Below, one piece after another: positions 41,189-51,799 of a stretch of 64,000 nt of DNA; within the stretch, counting starts at the first letter, position 1, and every line of letters begins with the position of its first letter. Below the pieces are notes generated by a model that was given only the letters and a program-made list of their open reading frames with translations, was not told the origin of the DNA and searched no databases. Both the position numbers and the translations under genes were made by a program. This DNA is from Pomphorhynchus laevis (taxonomy: Eukaryota; Acanthocephala; Palaeacanthocephala; Echinorhynchida; Pomphorhynchidae): contig WNNJ02003583.1 of NCBI GenBank assembly GCA_012934845.2, positions 186,001-250,000 of the forward strand. The letters are read 5' to 3'.

Positions 41189-44100
41189 CTACGAAGACGA
41201 GTCGGCTGGGTGTTTGAATGTACTACGCATGGGAGTACCTCGTGTTGACCGTGGACTCTGGAGACAGGCCGATATTGACCGAGCAATTTCGAAGCTTATT
41301 TTTCTTTTTAGTCTAATAGCTATATCACTGTAGCGTATGTGTCCTTGTTGAGCTAAAGCGGTCGCAATAGTCTTTACTAGCATACTAGCTTCTTTGCCGA
41401 AACCCCTTGATGTTGAAAAGACGAGCGGGATAAAGGAGCTGTTTTCTATCCTTCGGATTCTTTCGAGGTACTTGGATTTTTTTTCTTTTTTCGTTATAAT
41501 CGAAAGCGTTGTCAGGACTGCGTATTGTGTTCGATTGAGCATGAGAAGAAAAGACATTGACGTCGAAGAACGTTCGCTCGAATCGAGATCCGTGTAAACC
41601 GGAGCAGACAATATCCGGACGGGCACATTGTTTGGTAGTAGTCGCTGGATTTTCAAAACGGGTGCTCTCGGGAACGTTCGATAACTCCGGTTCAATCCCA
41701 ACGTTGTGAGCAACTTGGCTTAGCGCTGATGCTATAGTGTCCCGGACCGCGTTATGGCGAATAATCGGAAGACCACCATGTTTGCATGATAGTGCATGGG
41801 GAAGATTGATCTTCGAGTTACAGTAACAAGTACACGTTTCAATCTCAGGCTTGATACTGCCATACCGTGCATTAAGTGCGTCGTGAAATTCGTTTGCTGA
41901 CAAATAGAATTTTCTTGTCGCAGTAGTAAGGCTCTTAGCCAAGAAGACGCACCGTGGTGTGCTGCATGTTTAATGGAATTCTGGGTGACCGGGGCTAGAT
42001 TGCTAATAATCTTTGAGGCGCGTTCTTGTGAATTGAACCGGAATTGAGTGATTTCGTGGAGGATTGCATTTTGTTTTTCTCGTAGGTTGTCGCCAGTCAC
42101 CTCATCGACATATGAGGAAACCAGCATTGCCGCTGATGCTTGTTCAAGTGTGGCAACGAATGTTAGCGAGTTTATCCCGATACCTCCAAATTCAAGAGGT
42201 GAGCACAAAATATCCGTCATCTCCTTGTTTGGCTTGAAAGTTGCCAGAAGAGGCAGCAATGGTGATTTGATAAATTCTTCGAGGTCGGACCACACTTTGT
42301 CGACTGAGCGGCACGTGCGCATTATGCGAATCCATTTCGACTGGATCGAGTGAACCATGCCAGCGTAGGCTACGTGTGGGTCGATTTTGGCCACCATAGT
42401 CAGACGCTCGACAAGAGCTTTCCATTTTGCAAACATGATTGCGGTAGAAGATTGTTCGTAATCGTCAAAACCAATTGGGGTTCCCAGAACATCTATGCCA
42501 GCTGTTGTTGAATTGATACTAGAATCAGGGAGAAGATCATTATGTATCGGAGAGTAAGACAGAATATTAAATTTGTGTGGGTTAATAAAATAGCCGAATT
42601 TTGGTCCCTCTGTTTTAAGGGCATCCCAAACTTGCCTCAACACATCCAGTGGTCCGACAAAGTTGGCGTCATCGGCATACCATATCTGATAAACGGATGG
42701 TACTTGGCGTTTTATCATTTCGATAAGAGGAAGAGATGTCATTGCAAATCCAGCCATCGCAAATGGGTCACCTTGGGTGAACCCTTCGACTGAGAAAATG
42801 CTGTTTTCGCCAATTGTAAGCTCATAAGGACTAGAATAAATATTGCGCAGTGAACAGGAGAGAGCCGGGCATACATATGTTATGTTGTGAAGTGCCACGG
42901 CACGGTTTATCCGGTTGAAGGCATTCGTAGCGTCTATTGTCATAATACACATATCGGAAGATAAGTTCAATTTCGTTTTTAGCTTATCAATGGCCAATTC
43001 GATGCCACATCTTTGCGAGGCCCCTAGCTGTGTAACTCCTGCCACGTCTTGTACATCGTTGCGAATTATATCAAGGATCGATCTACTAATGATACGTCTG
43101 ACGGTATTGCAGATTCCAATTGGGCGAACTCCTCATGACTTTTTTTCGAGTGCGACTAGACGACATGCAGTAAAAGGATCGAGGGCGCCAGGCGGGATTT
43201 CCACAGTGGCAACGAAAATAGCAAACCTGGCTATGGCCTTGGCTAGTGAGCTTGAAGCAGTGCCGAAATCTGCAAGCATTTGTGATCAAGACGCCGCATC
43301 AAGCCCAGACGGACCTGCTGCACCTTTGATTTGTCTGCTTGATCTAATAATAGAGGTATCATCTAAGGCGTAGAAGCGGCAGTAGTGATGGGTTTTGGAA
43401 CCCGGAAATGGGGACGATAACATCACATCAGGAGGAGCTGAAATTGCATCGGGATGCAGGTCCTCGAGCAAAGATAGCACAGAAACACCATTTATAATAT
43501 GGTCAGGGAGTAGAACACCAGACTCGAGGCTATCTTCCAGAATTGATGTTCCAGCTCTAATGCGGCCTTTTGTCATTAGATTTTGGTTTTGTGATATCCA
43601 GCTTAGTCGCTTCGTTGGACGTCGCAACTTTAGGTTGTCTTGAATAATCTGTGCTTCTTCGAAAATTACATCAAAATCTTTTGCCTTCCAGGATACTAGT
43701 CTGCGTTCTAATGTTTTACGGATCAGAGTGATTTTTCTGGAGGGAATTCTTTGCAGTACACACTGAGAAAAAATTGTTGCAGTTCGTAGCTCGACTTCAG
43801 TACGCTTGACGTCGTCGGCTGCCCTATCGTAAAAATTGCTTAAAATGTTGATGAACTCATTGCTAGCGGAACATCGAGGTCAAATGATCAGGTTAGGTCT
43901 CCAGTGAATGACTATGTATATAGTTCATTTATTGATTTTTTATTGCCTGAGAGATTGCTATCGGACGTGTCCGCGATGGGAATGGCAGGGATGTAATAAT
44001 CAGTCAACAATGCGTTTCTTGTCGGAATGGTGTTTGCATTGAGATTGTGGTTTATTTGGACAGGTCTTGTATGTTTATTTTTGCAACCAACTGCGCGACA

Positions 44101-44208
44101 GTTTACGCACGATTTATTTGCCTTGGCGCAGCGGCATCCCTTACAGACAGCAGAGGGGCCATTACATTGGCAACACATACTCTCACTAGAGGGTTTACCT
44201 CTCACCAT
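41189..44208 (-). pseudogene. RLE-8 cysteine module-RT-nuclease polyprotein
   Basis: Starts MVRGKPSSESMCCQCNG at 44208; the module is CCQCNG-CKGCRCA-CVNC-GCKNK. A break near 43905 leads to WRPNLIIPRC and QCVLQRIPSRKITLIRKTLE. RT: GAAGPSGLDAAS then a stop where tryptophan is expected, GVRPIGICNTVRRII, LGASQRCGIELAIDKL, DATNAFNRINRAVAL, EGFTQGDPFAMAGFA, IWYADDANFVGP. Nuclease: CYCNSKINLPHALSC, IRHNAVRDTIA, GIEPELSNVPES, CARPDIVC (the only PD form here), FFDVNVFSSHAQS and KKSKYLERI after a shift, ending at 41189. Frame changes near 41960 and 41590. One continuous gene originally, as in RLE-10. Confidence 0.85.
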
Positions 44209-44295
44209 GTTAGATGAATACTTGTGGTCAATCCGAATTCACAAAGTTTTTATGCGTAGAGGCTGCGCACTCCTGGATAATCGTTTGTGTATATT

Positions 44296-44783
44296 AAATG
44301 GGTCTTATTATTTTTTTTTATTTTTTTTCTTTGATAAACGATTTACATGTGTATAAGTTACTAAGTTATAAAAAATTCAAAGGTTCGACAGACAAAATCT
44401 TGAAGGCATTCTCTCTCTTCTGCGTTGGTGGGTGCCAGGTGGTGACTGACCTGAGGGTTGCCGCGGGAGCTTCTGGGGGCTCGAAGACAGGCTGATGCGG
44501 ATCTGGCGATTGCGAACGCAAGTCGACGTTTTATGTTGATCATAGTTTCAGCGTAGCTGACTGTGCTTCGAGCGGACTTCGCTTTTGCGATTTTCTTTAT
44601 CAGCGTGCTGGCTTGATTTCCAAGTCCGCCTAAAGAAGAGAATATGACTGGTACGAACGAGCTGTGTTCCACTGTGGTGATTCTTTCTCCGTATTTGGAC
44701 GTCTTCCTGTTTTCGTTGAACTCGAACGAAGAGTCAGGGTTGCGGTTGATGAACGATTGAGCAAAGATTGAGAAGACGCTCAA
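44296..44783 (-). mobile_element. RLE-9: nuclease C-terminal fragment
   Basis: 140 codons on the minus strand: VSVFSIFAQSFIN, FEFNENRKTSKYGERI, SSFVPVIFSSLGGLGNQA, RRLAFAIARSASACLRAPRS. This is the last quarter of an RLE-type nuclease. The 3' UTR ends at 44296-44309 with AAGACCCATTT, the inner half of the 3' hairpin only. The 5' end near 44783 meets a second, longer hairpin variant (44787-44815). Confidence 0.8.
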
Positions 44784-44786
44784 ATT

Positions 44787-44922
44787 GAGTTAACCCAAAT
44801 AGAGTTAAATGGGTCTTATAATAATAATAATAATAATTTTTTTAAATAAAATATTCATTATTATTATTATTTTTTTAATTTATTATTTATTATTTTAACA
44901 TTTCAACATAACATACAATTTT
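44787..44922 (-). other. Short AT-rich piece ending in a hairpin variant
   Basis: Only about 130 bases separate RLE-9 from RLE-10. They carry GTTAACCCAAATAGAG then TTAAATGGGTC (44789-44815), in which ACCCA can pair with TGGGT, and a run of ATA triplets. It may be a very short, early-terminated RLE insertion. AACATAACATACAAT lies at 44905-44919. Confidence 0.45.
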
Positions 44923-44942
44923 GGTTACCCGCAAATGGGCCC
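44923..44942 (-). other. 3'-terminal hairpin of RLE-10
   Basis: Minus strand GGGCCCATTTGCGGGTAACC, taken here as the consensus form. Confidence 0.72.
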
Positions 44943-44960
44943 TTATTAAAATTGTTATTA

Positions 44961-47900
44961 TTATACATTTTCATTAATGTTAGTTTGGCGAATCATTAAA
45001 TATATTCGCTTGACTATTGAGTTTTCGGATTGATGCTCGTCGAATCGCCAAAGACACACACTTTGCAAGGATGAATGATATGTCGCTCCGAAGTTTAGTG
45101 ATGCATTTGTGATAAATTGTATTGTGTTTAACCGCTTGTTGTCTTGCGATCTGTCGTAGTACTCTGTCTGCACTGGGCCCTATGCTTCCTAGCGCCGAAA
45201 ACGTGGGAGGGTGAAACGCAGAGCACTCGATCTTTACTATTCTTTCAACATATTTAGTTCGTTTTCTATTCTAATGATAGTTATGTGTGTTATTCATACG
45301 TTGGGCATACGATGAGGCAAGTGGATTAAAAACACAAACGTCCATAAAGGACCGCTCCATCGTTGTTCCGAACAGATTATTGCACGCTATGTCTAATCGA
45401 GCCGACCTGTCTGTGGTTGTATTGATGTTGTCAAATGTCATTAAATCTGGTACTGGTAGGAGTATGGGCTCAATAGCAACATTGACACACACATCTCGAA
45501 GTGCTACCGCGATATTGTCTCTTATTGTATTGTCTTATAAAAGGTATTCCACCAACTTGACATAAGAGCGCATGTGTAATATTGAAATTATTTCCACAAA
45601 TACATTTGGATTGTGTGTTTATCGGTGCCCAATTATATCTTGCAGCCAATGCGTCTTGAAATTGCTACTTGGAAAGATGATGGCCTTCAGAATGTATTGG
45701 CAATGAACTCAACCAAAGCGATGATCCTCTTAAAGACGTGATGTGGTTTAGATTACTCCTTTCGGTATCGCTTAGATATTGTATTAGATGTTTTTGTGTG
45801 CTACAATTGTATTCATTGTTCTCTATTCTAATTTGATTTGCAATCATATTCTGTGCTTCCTCCCAGTCACTTGCCGATTGTTCTGCTAAGGGGGTACACA
45901 TCCGCAAGGAATAGCTATATTCAATGTTGTAAGGAGCACATGCTTTACTAGGATTCAATACGCCTAGTCCACCCATGCTGATTGGTAGTTCAAAAACTTC
46001 ACGCATCGTTTGCTCCACGTCGGTCTTTCCAGTAATCTCTGACCATCAATGACTTCGCAAACCAAAGGACTAAACCAGTGTGACTCAACAATGCAGGTTC
46101 TCAGTAAATGTTTCCACTTGAATTAAAGGCTCTTTGTAAGTAAGACGAATGCAACCTGGCCATCCCACTTTGCAATGTTCTTTATAATTTTGACTTCCTC
46201 TATCCAATACTCGACCAGACGTTTAACTTCGAATTCGATAAATTCTTGATTGCCTATATAGCTGCCAAGTAGTTTTATGCCGTTTGTAATTACTTGAACT
46301 CCATGGTCTGTAAAATATTTGTCTTTGTGAAGATGGTTTTCGCTGTGTATTAAGATTGTGCATTTGACAGGATTAATGTGATATCCATATCGACCGCTTA
46401 TATCTTGCAACACATCCCAAAGTTTAGTTAAATCATTATATGTACCTACACATGCGCCATCGTCGGCATACCAATGATGAACTATTCCAGGAACTAATGT
46501 CTGTAATTCCTTAATAAGAGGAAGAGAAGCAGCGGCAAATGCGGCCATGGACAAGGGATCTCCCTGAGTAAAACCTTCTTCCGATATCAAAGTGTCGCTC
46601 TCCATAACTAGCTGTGATCCTGACGAATGACAGTTGGACAGTATCGTATCTAGAGCTGGACATATTTTACTCATATTTTTCAATGCTACTGATCTATTTA
46701 TGCAATTGAATGCATTCTTGGCATCTAGAAAGAGGATGCATTTATCTACTGAACACTCATATGTTTTTCGGATTGAGTGAATTGCGAACTCTAATCCACA
46801 ACGCTGACCAGCACATAGTTGTGTCACACCTGCGACACTAACTAAGTCAGCACGAATACGCTGCATTAGCGATCTTCCTACGATTCTACGTAGCACCTCT
46901 CCAATTCCGATAGGGCGTACACCTGGGCATTTGTCTAGTGGAACTAATCGGGATACTTTGAATGCCTCAATATCTTGATCGTTTACCCGTTCTAAAGCGA
47001 TCCGAATGGCGAAGTCGCACACTTTTTCCGCTAATATAACAGACTCGGCTCCAAATCGTGTTAGCATTGCTCGCCACATATTGGCATCCAATCCAGACGG
47101 TCCCGCTGACCCATGTGTTTTGTGAGCAGCCTTAAGTATGTCTTTCGGAGAAATACTCGAGAACATTATGTTGTGGTGATCAACACAGCCTTCCAAGCAA
47201 TCTTGAAGAATGCATTCTGTTTCTAAAGGAGCTTGGGGTGGATGTAAACTTTTTAATTTTTGAAGCACGCTTTCTCCTCCAATATGTTCAGACGTATCTA
47301 AGATCCTTGTATTTTTTCCTGCTGACTTCACGAGCCTTGAAGCTTCTTTGAGTTTTCCATTGATTGTAAGCTTTATTATATTCTGCTCGAGTGCTGAATC
47401 GCCAGCTCTGATAATTCCACTCTTCGATTTGCTATTGTTTTGCAAGAATCTTGCTTCTAATAATAGTTCGTATTTTTTGTCTTCTTGCCACATTTGTAGG
47501 CGTCTTGTAAGTGTCTTCCGAATGAAGCTAGTCTTTCGCGATGTAACTCTCTGAAGGACTAGTTGACAGAAAACTGTTATTGTTTTCAGGGCCAAGCGCG
47601 ATTCCTCTGAGTTTGTGTTAAACGCATTCAGCAGAGAAGAAATCACTGAAATTACTTCCTTTGAGCTGTTACACAACGGGAGGTTTAAAAGACGTGGTCG
47701 CCAATGAATTACTTCATAATAAATGTCGTCTATCGTATTGGGTACATTTACATTTTTGGAAGACTGAAACGAGCTTGGATGAGTGATTGAGCTGATAATT
47801 GCTGAATCAGGAGTGTTTTGTTGATCGATTGTTGATTGGGCGAAGGTGGTCTTGCGTTGACAGTTTAGAGCCGATCAATTAATGCAGGGCTTATTTGCTT

Positions 47901-47985
47901 TGGCACATCTGCAACCTTTACATTTTGCGGCCGCTCCATTGCACGAGCAGCATTTCAGCGTGGACGAAGGAACCCCTCGAGGCAT
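44961..47985 (-). pseudogene. RLE-10 cysteine module-RT-nuclease polyprotein
   Basis: MPRGVPSSTLKCCSCNG at 47985, then CKGCRCA; a TGA at about 47878 replaces a module cysteine. The same frame then runs for over 550 codons into the RT, showing that cysteine module and RT were one gene. RT: GSAGPSGLDANMWRAMLT, PGVRPIGIGEVLRRIVGRSL, LDAKNAFNCINRSVALK, EGFTQGDPLSMAAFAAASL, HWYADDGACVGTY. Stops at 46123 and frame changes near 46050, 45660 and 45530 follow. Later pieces are GGLGVLNPSKACAP, SKCICGNNFNITHAL, VAIEPILLPVPDL, SARLDIAC, FMDVCVFNPLASS and KRTKYVERI. Closest to RLE-7 in sequence. Confidence 0.87.
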
Positions 47986-48176
47986 GACTATCTTCATAGC
48001 CCTTTGTTGGGTCGTTGTCAGAGCCCTTGAATCCCGGGATGACTTGTTTGACTTGGATAACGCTTGTTTGTACTTTTGTGTGTTATTTTTTGTAAGTAGT
48101 TAATTTGGCAGTGTATGATGTTGTAATCAAGAAAATTTTTACTTCCAATGATTTATTGTAAGAATAACAGTGTCTT

Positions 48177-48254
48177 GTAAGTAGTTTATTAAGCAGCCAA
48201 GAAAGTTCAAACTCTGTAAGTAGTTTATTAAGCAGCCAAGAAAGTTCAAACTCA
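48177..48254 (+). repeat. 39-bp direct duplication upstream of RLE-10
   Basis: Two perfect 39-base units beginning GTAAGTAGTTTATTAAGCAG and continuing CCAAGAAAGTTCAAACTCT. The unit contains the 5'-end sequence of RLE-1 in reverse. 39 equals three times 13. Confidence 0.92.
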
Positions 48255-48284
48255 AACTCAGTTATTAAAAACTGAGTTTTTAAT

Positions 48285-48334
48285 AATTGAATATGTGAGT
48301 TTGAGTTATTAAACTCAAACTCACATATTCAATT
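48285..48334. repeat. 23-bp perfect inverted repeat
   Basis: Arms 48285-48307 and 48312-48334 with a four-base spacer. A second, smaller palindrome (AAACTCAG/CTGAGTTT) is at 48254-48279. They sit at the 5' junction of the truncated LINE Y copy c. Confidence 0.9.
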
Positions 48335-48338
48335 ACAT

Positions 48339-48757
48339 TTGAATATGCCGACAGTGCGTGAAAGGTTCCTTCTTTTCGACCTTCTAGCTATGTATCGACT
48401 AGTTAATAAAGATGAAAATTTTCCAGCAAATAGAGTTGAACTCAATGAACGGGATGGACGTAGAGGGCACTCGAAAGTACTAGTAGTACATGAGCACGGA
48501 AAATACCCTCGTCATTTCCGACTGTCTCATCGAGCGGTGAATATTTGGAATCGTCTTCCAGTTGATGTCGTTGCGGTGCATACAATCAATGAACTTAAAT
48601 ACAATATAAAGAACTGGATTCGAAATGAGAACGAATGGTGGTTGCTGCAGTACCCATGGTTCTGATATATATACTGAACGATTTTTTTTGATTTTTTTTT
48701 ATTTATTTGTTTTTTATGTGAGCGGTCAAAACAGCCTTATGGCTATGACCTGTATTA
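48339..48757 (+). mobile_element. LINE Y, copy c, 3' fragment
   Basis: The last 108 codons of ORF2 (NMPTVRERFLLFDLL to WLLQYPWF, stop at 48663-48665) plus the 3' UTR. It is open and very similar to copy b, so it is a recent, strongly 5'-truncated insertion. Confidence 0.88.
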
Positions 48758-48823
48758 ATAATATTATAATTAATGTATTAATTTTTTTTATAATAATAAT
48801 CAATAATTTTTTTACAATAAAAC

Positions 48824-48990
48824 GTTCCCGCAAATGGGCCTGCAATTTACGAAACCAATTCATTAATTATTTTTAAATTTTAGTTTGTGATTTCTCTATA
48901 GTTATTTTGATTTCCTTCTTATCGTGAAGGAAACCGCTTTTACTATCTTGATTGAGATACCGCTTCTTAGTTTTCTTATAATTATGTATT
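48824..48990 (-). mobile_element. RLE-11: 3'-end fragment with hairpin
   Basis: Only the terminal hairpin (48824-48841, minus strand GGCCCATTTGCGGGAAC) and about 150 bases before it. The upstream reading is short and lysine-rich (KKRYLNQDSKSGF); I cannot align it to the nuclease, so the family call rests on the hairpin. Confidence 0.55.
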
Positions 48991-49582
48991 AATTATATTA
49001 TACGTAATATATAATACATTAAATAATTAAATTTTAAGAATTGCAACAATATGTAATAATATTGGCTTTCTTCAAAATCATTTTAATAATTTAATAGATA
49101 CATATTTTAAACTAGGTTACTATAAAAATAACATCAAGCAGAAAATAGTAAAATATATAAATCAACACAATAATATAAAGAATAAATTTAAACTCTTAAG
49201 TGGCGAATTTTTATGGATGGATAATAAATAATATACTTTGCATTAGAATAAGATACTAGATAGTTATTTCAGAGGAAATACATCATTAGCATGTATTTGG
49301 CCCCGCTGCTATGTTGGGTAGAGGAGTTAGGGGCCGAAACCTGATAGCATAGCAGTTCCTCCTGATGACCTCTAATTCTTATTCTGATACAACGTCTGTT
49401 ATTTATTAGTCAATTCATAAAAATTACGTTTATTTTAAATTTCATTTTTTTAACTTGATTTAAATTATAGAAAATCTAAAAACAATTATTAATTTTATTA
49501 TTTAATTATTAAATTTTGATTTAGCATTATTATGTTTAGTTTATTTTATAATAATATTAAATACGTAGACTCAGTTAGCCGA
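48991..49582 (-). repeat. Repeat R, copy 1, with predicted pseudoknot
   Basis: AT-rich, no coding potential. 49169-49582 matches 59215-59634 in opposite orientation; 49020-49100 matches 61135-61205. The end sequence GCTAACTGAGTC (minus strand) recurs near 51055 and 59216. Within it, GGCCCC (49299-49304) can pair with GGGGCC (49330-49335), and CTGCTATG (49306-49313) with CATAGCAG (49348-49355), an interlocked order that would make an H-type pseudoknot. The copy at 59445-59501 keeps both stems unchanged. Confidence 0.7.
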
Positions 49583-50530
49583 TTTGAATTGTTTCTAGAG
49601 ACGGACAAATGAATTTTATGTTTTCTAATGTTAGACATCCATTTACAGAATTAAAAGCGTTTATTGCATCCACGGCCAGTAAGCCAAAGTCAACCCGAGA
49701 GTGAAAGGAATCTGATAAGGAATGAACAGCGAATTCTATTCCGCTTCTCTGTGATGCGCACAATTGCACAGTTCCCATTACATCCTGAATATGGTTTCTA
49801 ATTTTTCCTAAAACGACTTTGCTAATTATCCGTCGTTCCACTTGTCCCACGCCAATTGGTCGTATACCTGCAGTCTCTTGTAAAGCTATAAGTCTACTCG
49901 CTAAAACGCACACAAACTGTTAGGATGGATATGCTCTGAAGCCAATCGTATTGCAAATTCCGCTAGTGATGTTGCCAACTTCTTAGATTGGATACCGAAT
50001 CCAGTTAACATTCTCTTCCACATCATTGCATTTTAACCTGAAGGTCCAGCGCCTCCTTGTGTTCTCCTTGCTGCTGCTATTATTTCGTCTGCGTCTATAG
50101 AATAAAATATGACTGAATGATGATTAGTTACTCCCTCAACAAAATCCGATATAATAGCGCTTATCTATCTCAGCAGGGTAAGGGTGTAATTTGCTAGCTT
50201 CTCTATTACAGTATTTGTACCAACTTTCGAATCGGGAGAAAGAATGGGTGAATCGTCTTTAAATTCTAGAAGTCTGGTTGCTGAAGCTACACGTCCATTC
50301 TCCATTAGCCAAACGTAGTTTTTATGCCAATCAATCTTCTTTTTTTTCACATTGCAATGTGATGTTGTCTGCAACATAAATGCTTCTTTATATACACTTA
50401 TAAAGTCTTCCACTGGCTAAATCTTTAAACGACGCTCAATGGTCTTTCTAGTGAAGAGATCTTACGCGTTGGGATTTTTTGAAGGATACACTGAGAGAAA
50501 ACCGTTGCTTTCATCAATGAGATTTGGTCA
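49583..50530 (-). mobile_element. RLE-12: 5'-half fragment of an RLE element
   Basis: Minus strand, from QCILQKIPTRKIS (about 50460) through KKKIDWHKNYVWLMENGRVA, SIDADEIIAAARRTQGGAGP (with a stop replacing leucine in GPSGLDA), MMWKRMLTGFGIQSKKLA, AGIRPIGVGQVERRIISKVV, VQLCASQRSGIEFAVHSL and DAINAFNSVNGCLTLENIK. It ends at LETIQIG, before the QGDP box, where repeat R begins. Cysteine module, catalytic YADD and nuclease are absent. Resembles RLE-3 in extent and sequence. Confidence 0.8.
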
Positions 50531-51655
50531 TCATCTTTGTCATTTGCTATTAAATTGTAATAAGAAGAATATCTATAAATTCGTTACTCGCCCTACATAT
50601 AGGAAGTTACATGAGGTTGGGGCGTCAATTACATACCTTATAATATATGTATTTAATAGAAATACCGGGTGTTGTTATATTACTTACTGCCCTTGCCCGT
50701 GCTGTTGCATCGTTGTTTCGAAATGTAGATAAGGAATCTATTAAATCTACGCATGAAATACAACTCCGGCTGATTTTGTTCGTAATCAATTGACTAGTAT
50801 CTTTACTTGTTAAAGATAAGTTTATTCACATTGATTTTTACAAATCAATGTGAATATTTTGAATAAATAATAAAAATAAAAAATATAAAAACTAAAATAT
50901 TTATATTAATATTAAAATTTTAATTTCTGAATTAAAAAATTCAGGAATTTTCATCCTCCGCTTTATTTCTAACAATTATTTATTATTAATTAATTTTTTA
51001 TTATTTAACTTTTATTGTATTATTTTTAATTTGCAATATAAAATAAGTAGACTCAGTTAGCTTATTTAATTAATTTATTGAATAATATCGCATTCAGGTC
51101 AAAATAATTTGTTTTTTTTTGTTCTTGACGAAAAAAATTAATTTTAATTCATCCTCTAGAATTAAAACAATTGAATTTTATTTAAATATTTCGGTTGTTC
51201 GTACATCCCTTTTCAATCTGTAATTTATACATTAGATAAGCGTTAGAAATTAAATCGAACAAAATCATAACATTAAAACGAAGACTCGTGAACACGGGAT
51301 CGTCTAACCCGTTTATGGTACACACTCAAATCTGCATTATATTTGTAGGATATTATCTTCAATTTGTTAATTAGAAAATTGTTGATGTATGTGACTCTTA
51401 CATGTTTTTTTGGATGTTGTTGAATTATCAGCTATTGTTCTTCGCTGCGACTAACGGGCAGTGCACAATGCCTTTGTTATAGCCCATTTGGGGAATCTGC
51501 GAGATTCTAACATGGTGTTTGTGTTTAAACTTGTACATCTATAAAACTTATGCTTTATAATGCATCTATGAAGGTCACCGTTTATTTTATTGAGTTGTCT
51601 TTTTGGTTTAGTACTTGTAGTAATGCAACAAGTACTAGAGTACATGTTTAGTAAT
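50531..51655. other. AT-rich spacer without recognised genes
   Basis: No coding region or known element is supported. It holds TAGACTCAGTTAGC (51048-51061), the end motif of repeat R, a perfect-looking short inverted repeat around ACATTGATTTTTACAAATCAATGT (about 50828-50852), and AGCCCATTTGGGGAATC at about 51481-51497, a weak resemblance to the RLE hairpin. Confidence 0.5.
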
Positions 51656-51799
51656 TTTTTTTAAATGAAAGAGATTTTATTAATATCAATAAACAAATTT
51701 TCATCTAGTTTCTAACTGCTTGAACGTCAATTCTTATGTTTCATCATCTGCATTTTATTGTGCGCGTCGAATGCCAGTGAATCTGGATTCCGCGCCTGG

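Larger units (their letters stand above)
41125..44290 (-). mobile_element. RLE-8: near-complete RLE element
   Basis: A full set of parts on the minus strand: cysteine-module start (44208), RT, nuclease and terminal hairpin (41125-41144). Several frameshifts and stops make it inactive. It lies head-to-tail between RLE-9 and RLE-7. Confidence 0.87.
44923..48111 (-). mobile_element. RLE-10: near full-length RLE element
   Basis: Minus-strand element with the 5' tag (48017-48043), start ATG at 47985, long polyprotein and 3' hairpin (44923-44942). The 20-base 5' sequence shared with RLE-1 (CTGCTTAATAAACTACTTAC on the minus strand) is present three times upstream: 48092-48111 (degenerate), 48177-48196 and 48216-48235. 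Confidence 0.87.

Noticed and set aside
48017-48043. tRNA T-arm-like sequence (TTGAATCCCGGG)
   Set aside because: The flanking bases do not form the 5-bp T stem and no cloverleaf surrounds it; it is part of the RLE 5' tag.
51481-51497. Plus-strand 3' hairpin of an RLE element
   Set aside because: AGCCCATTTGGGGAATC lacks the outer pairs and no nuclease coding precedes it.
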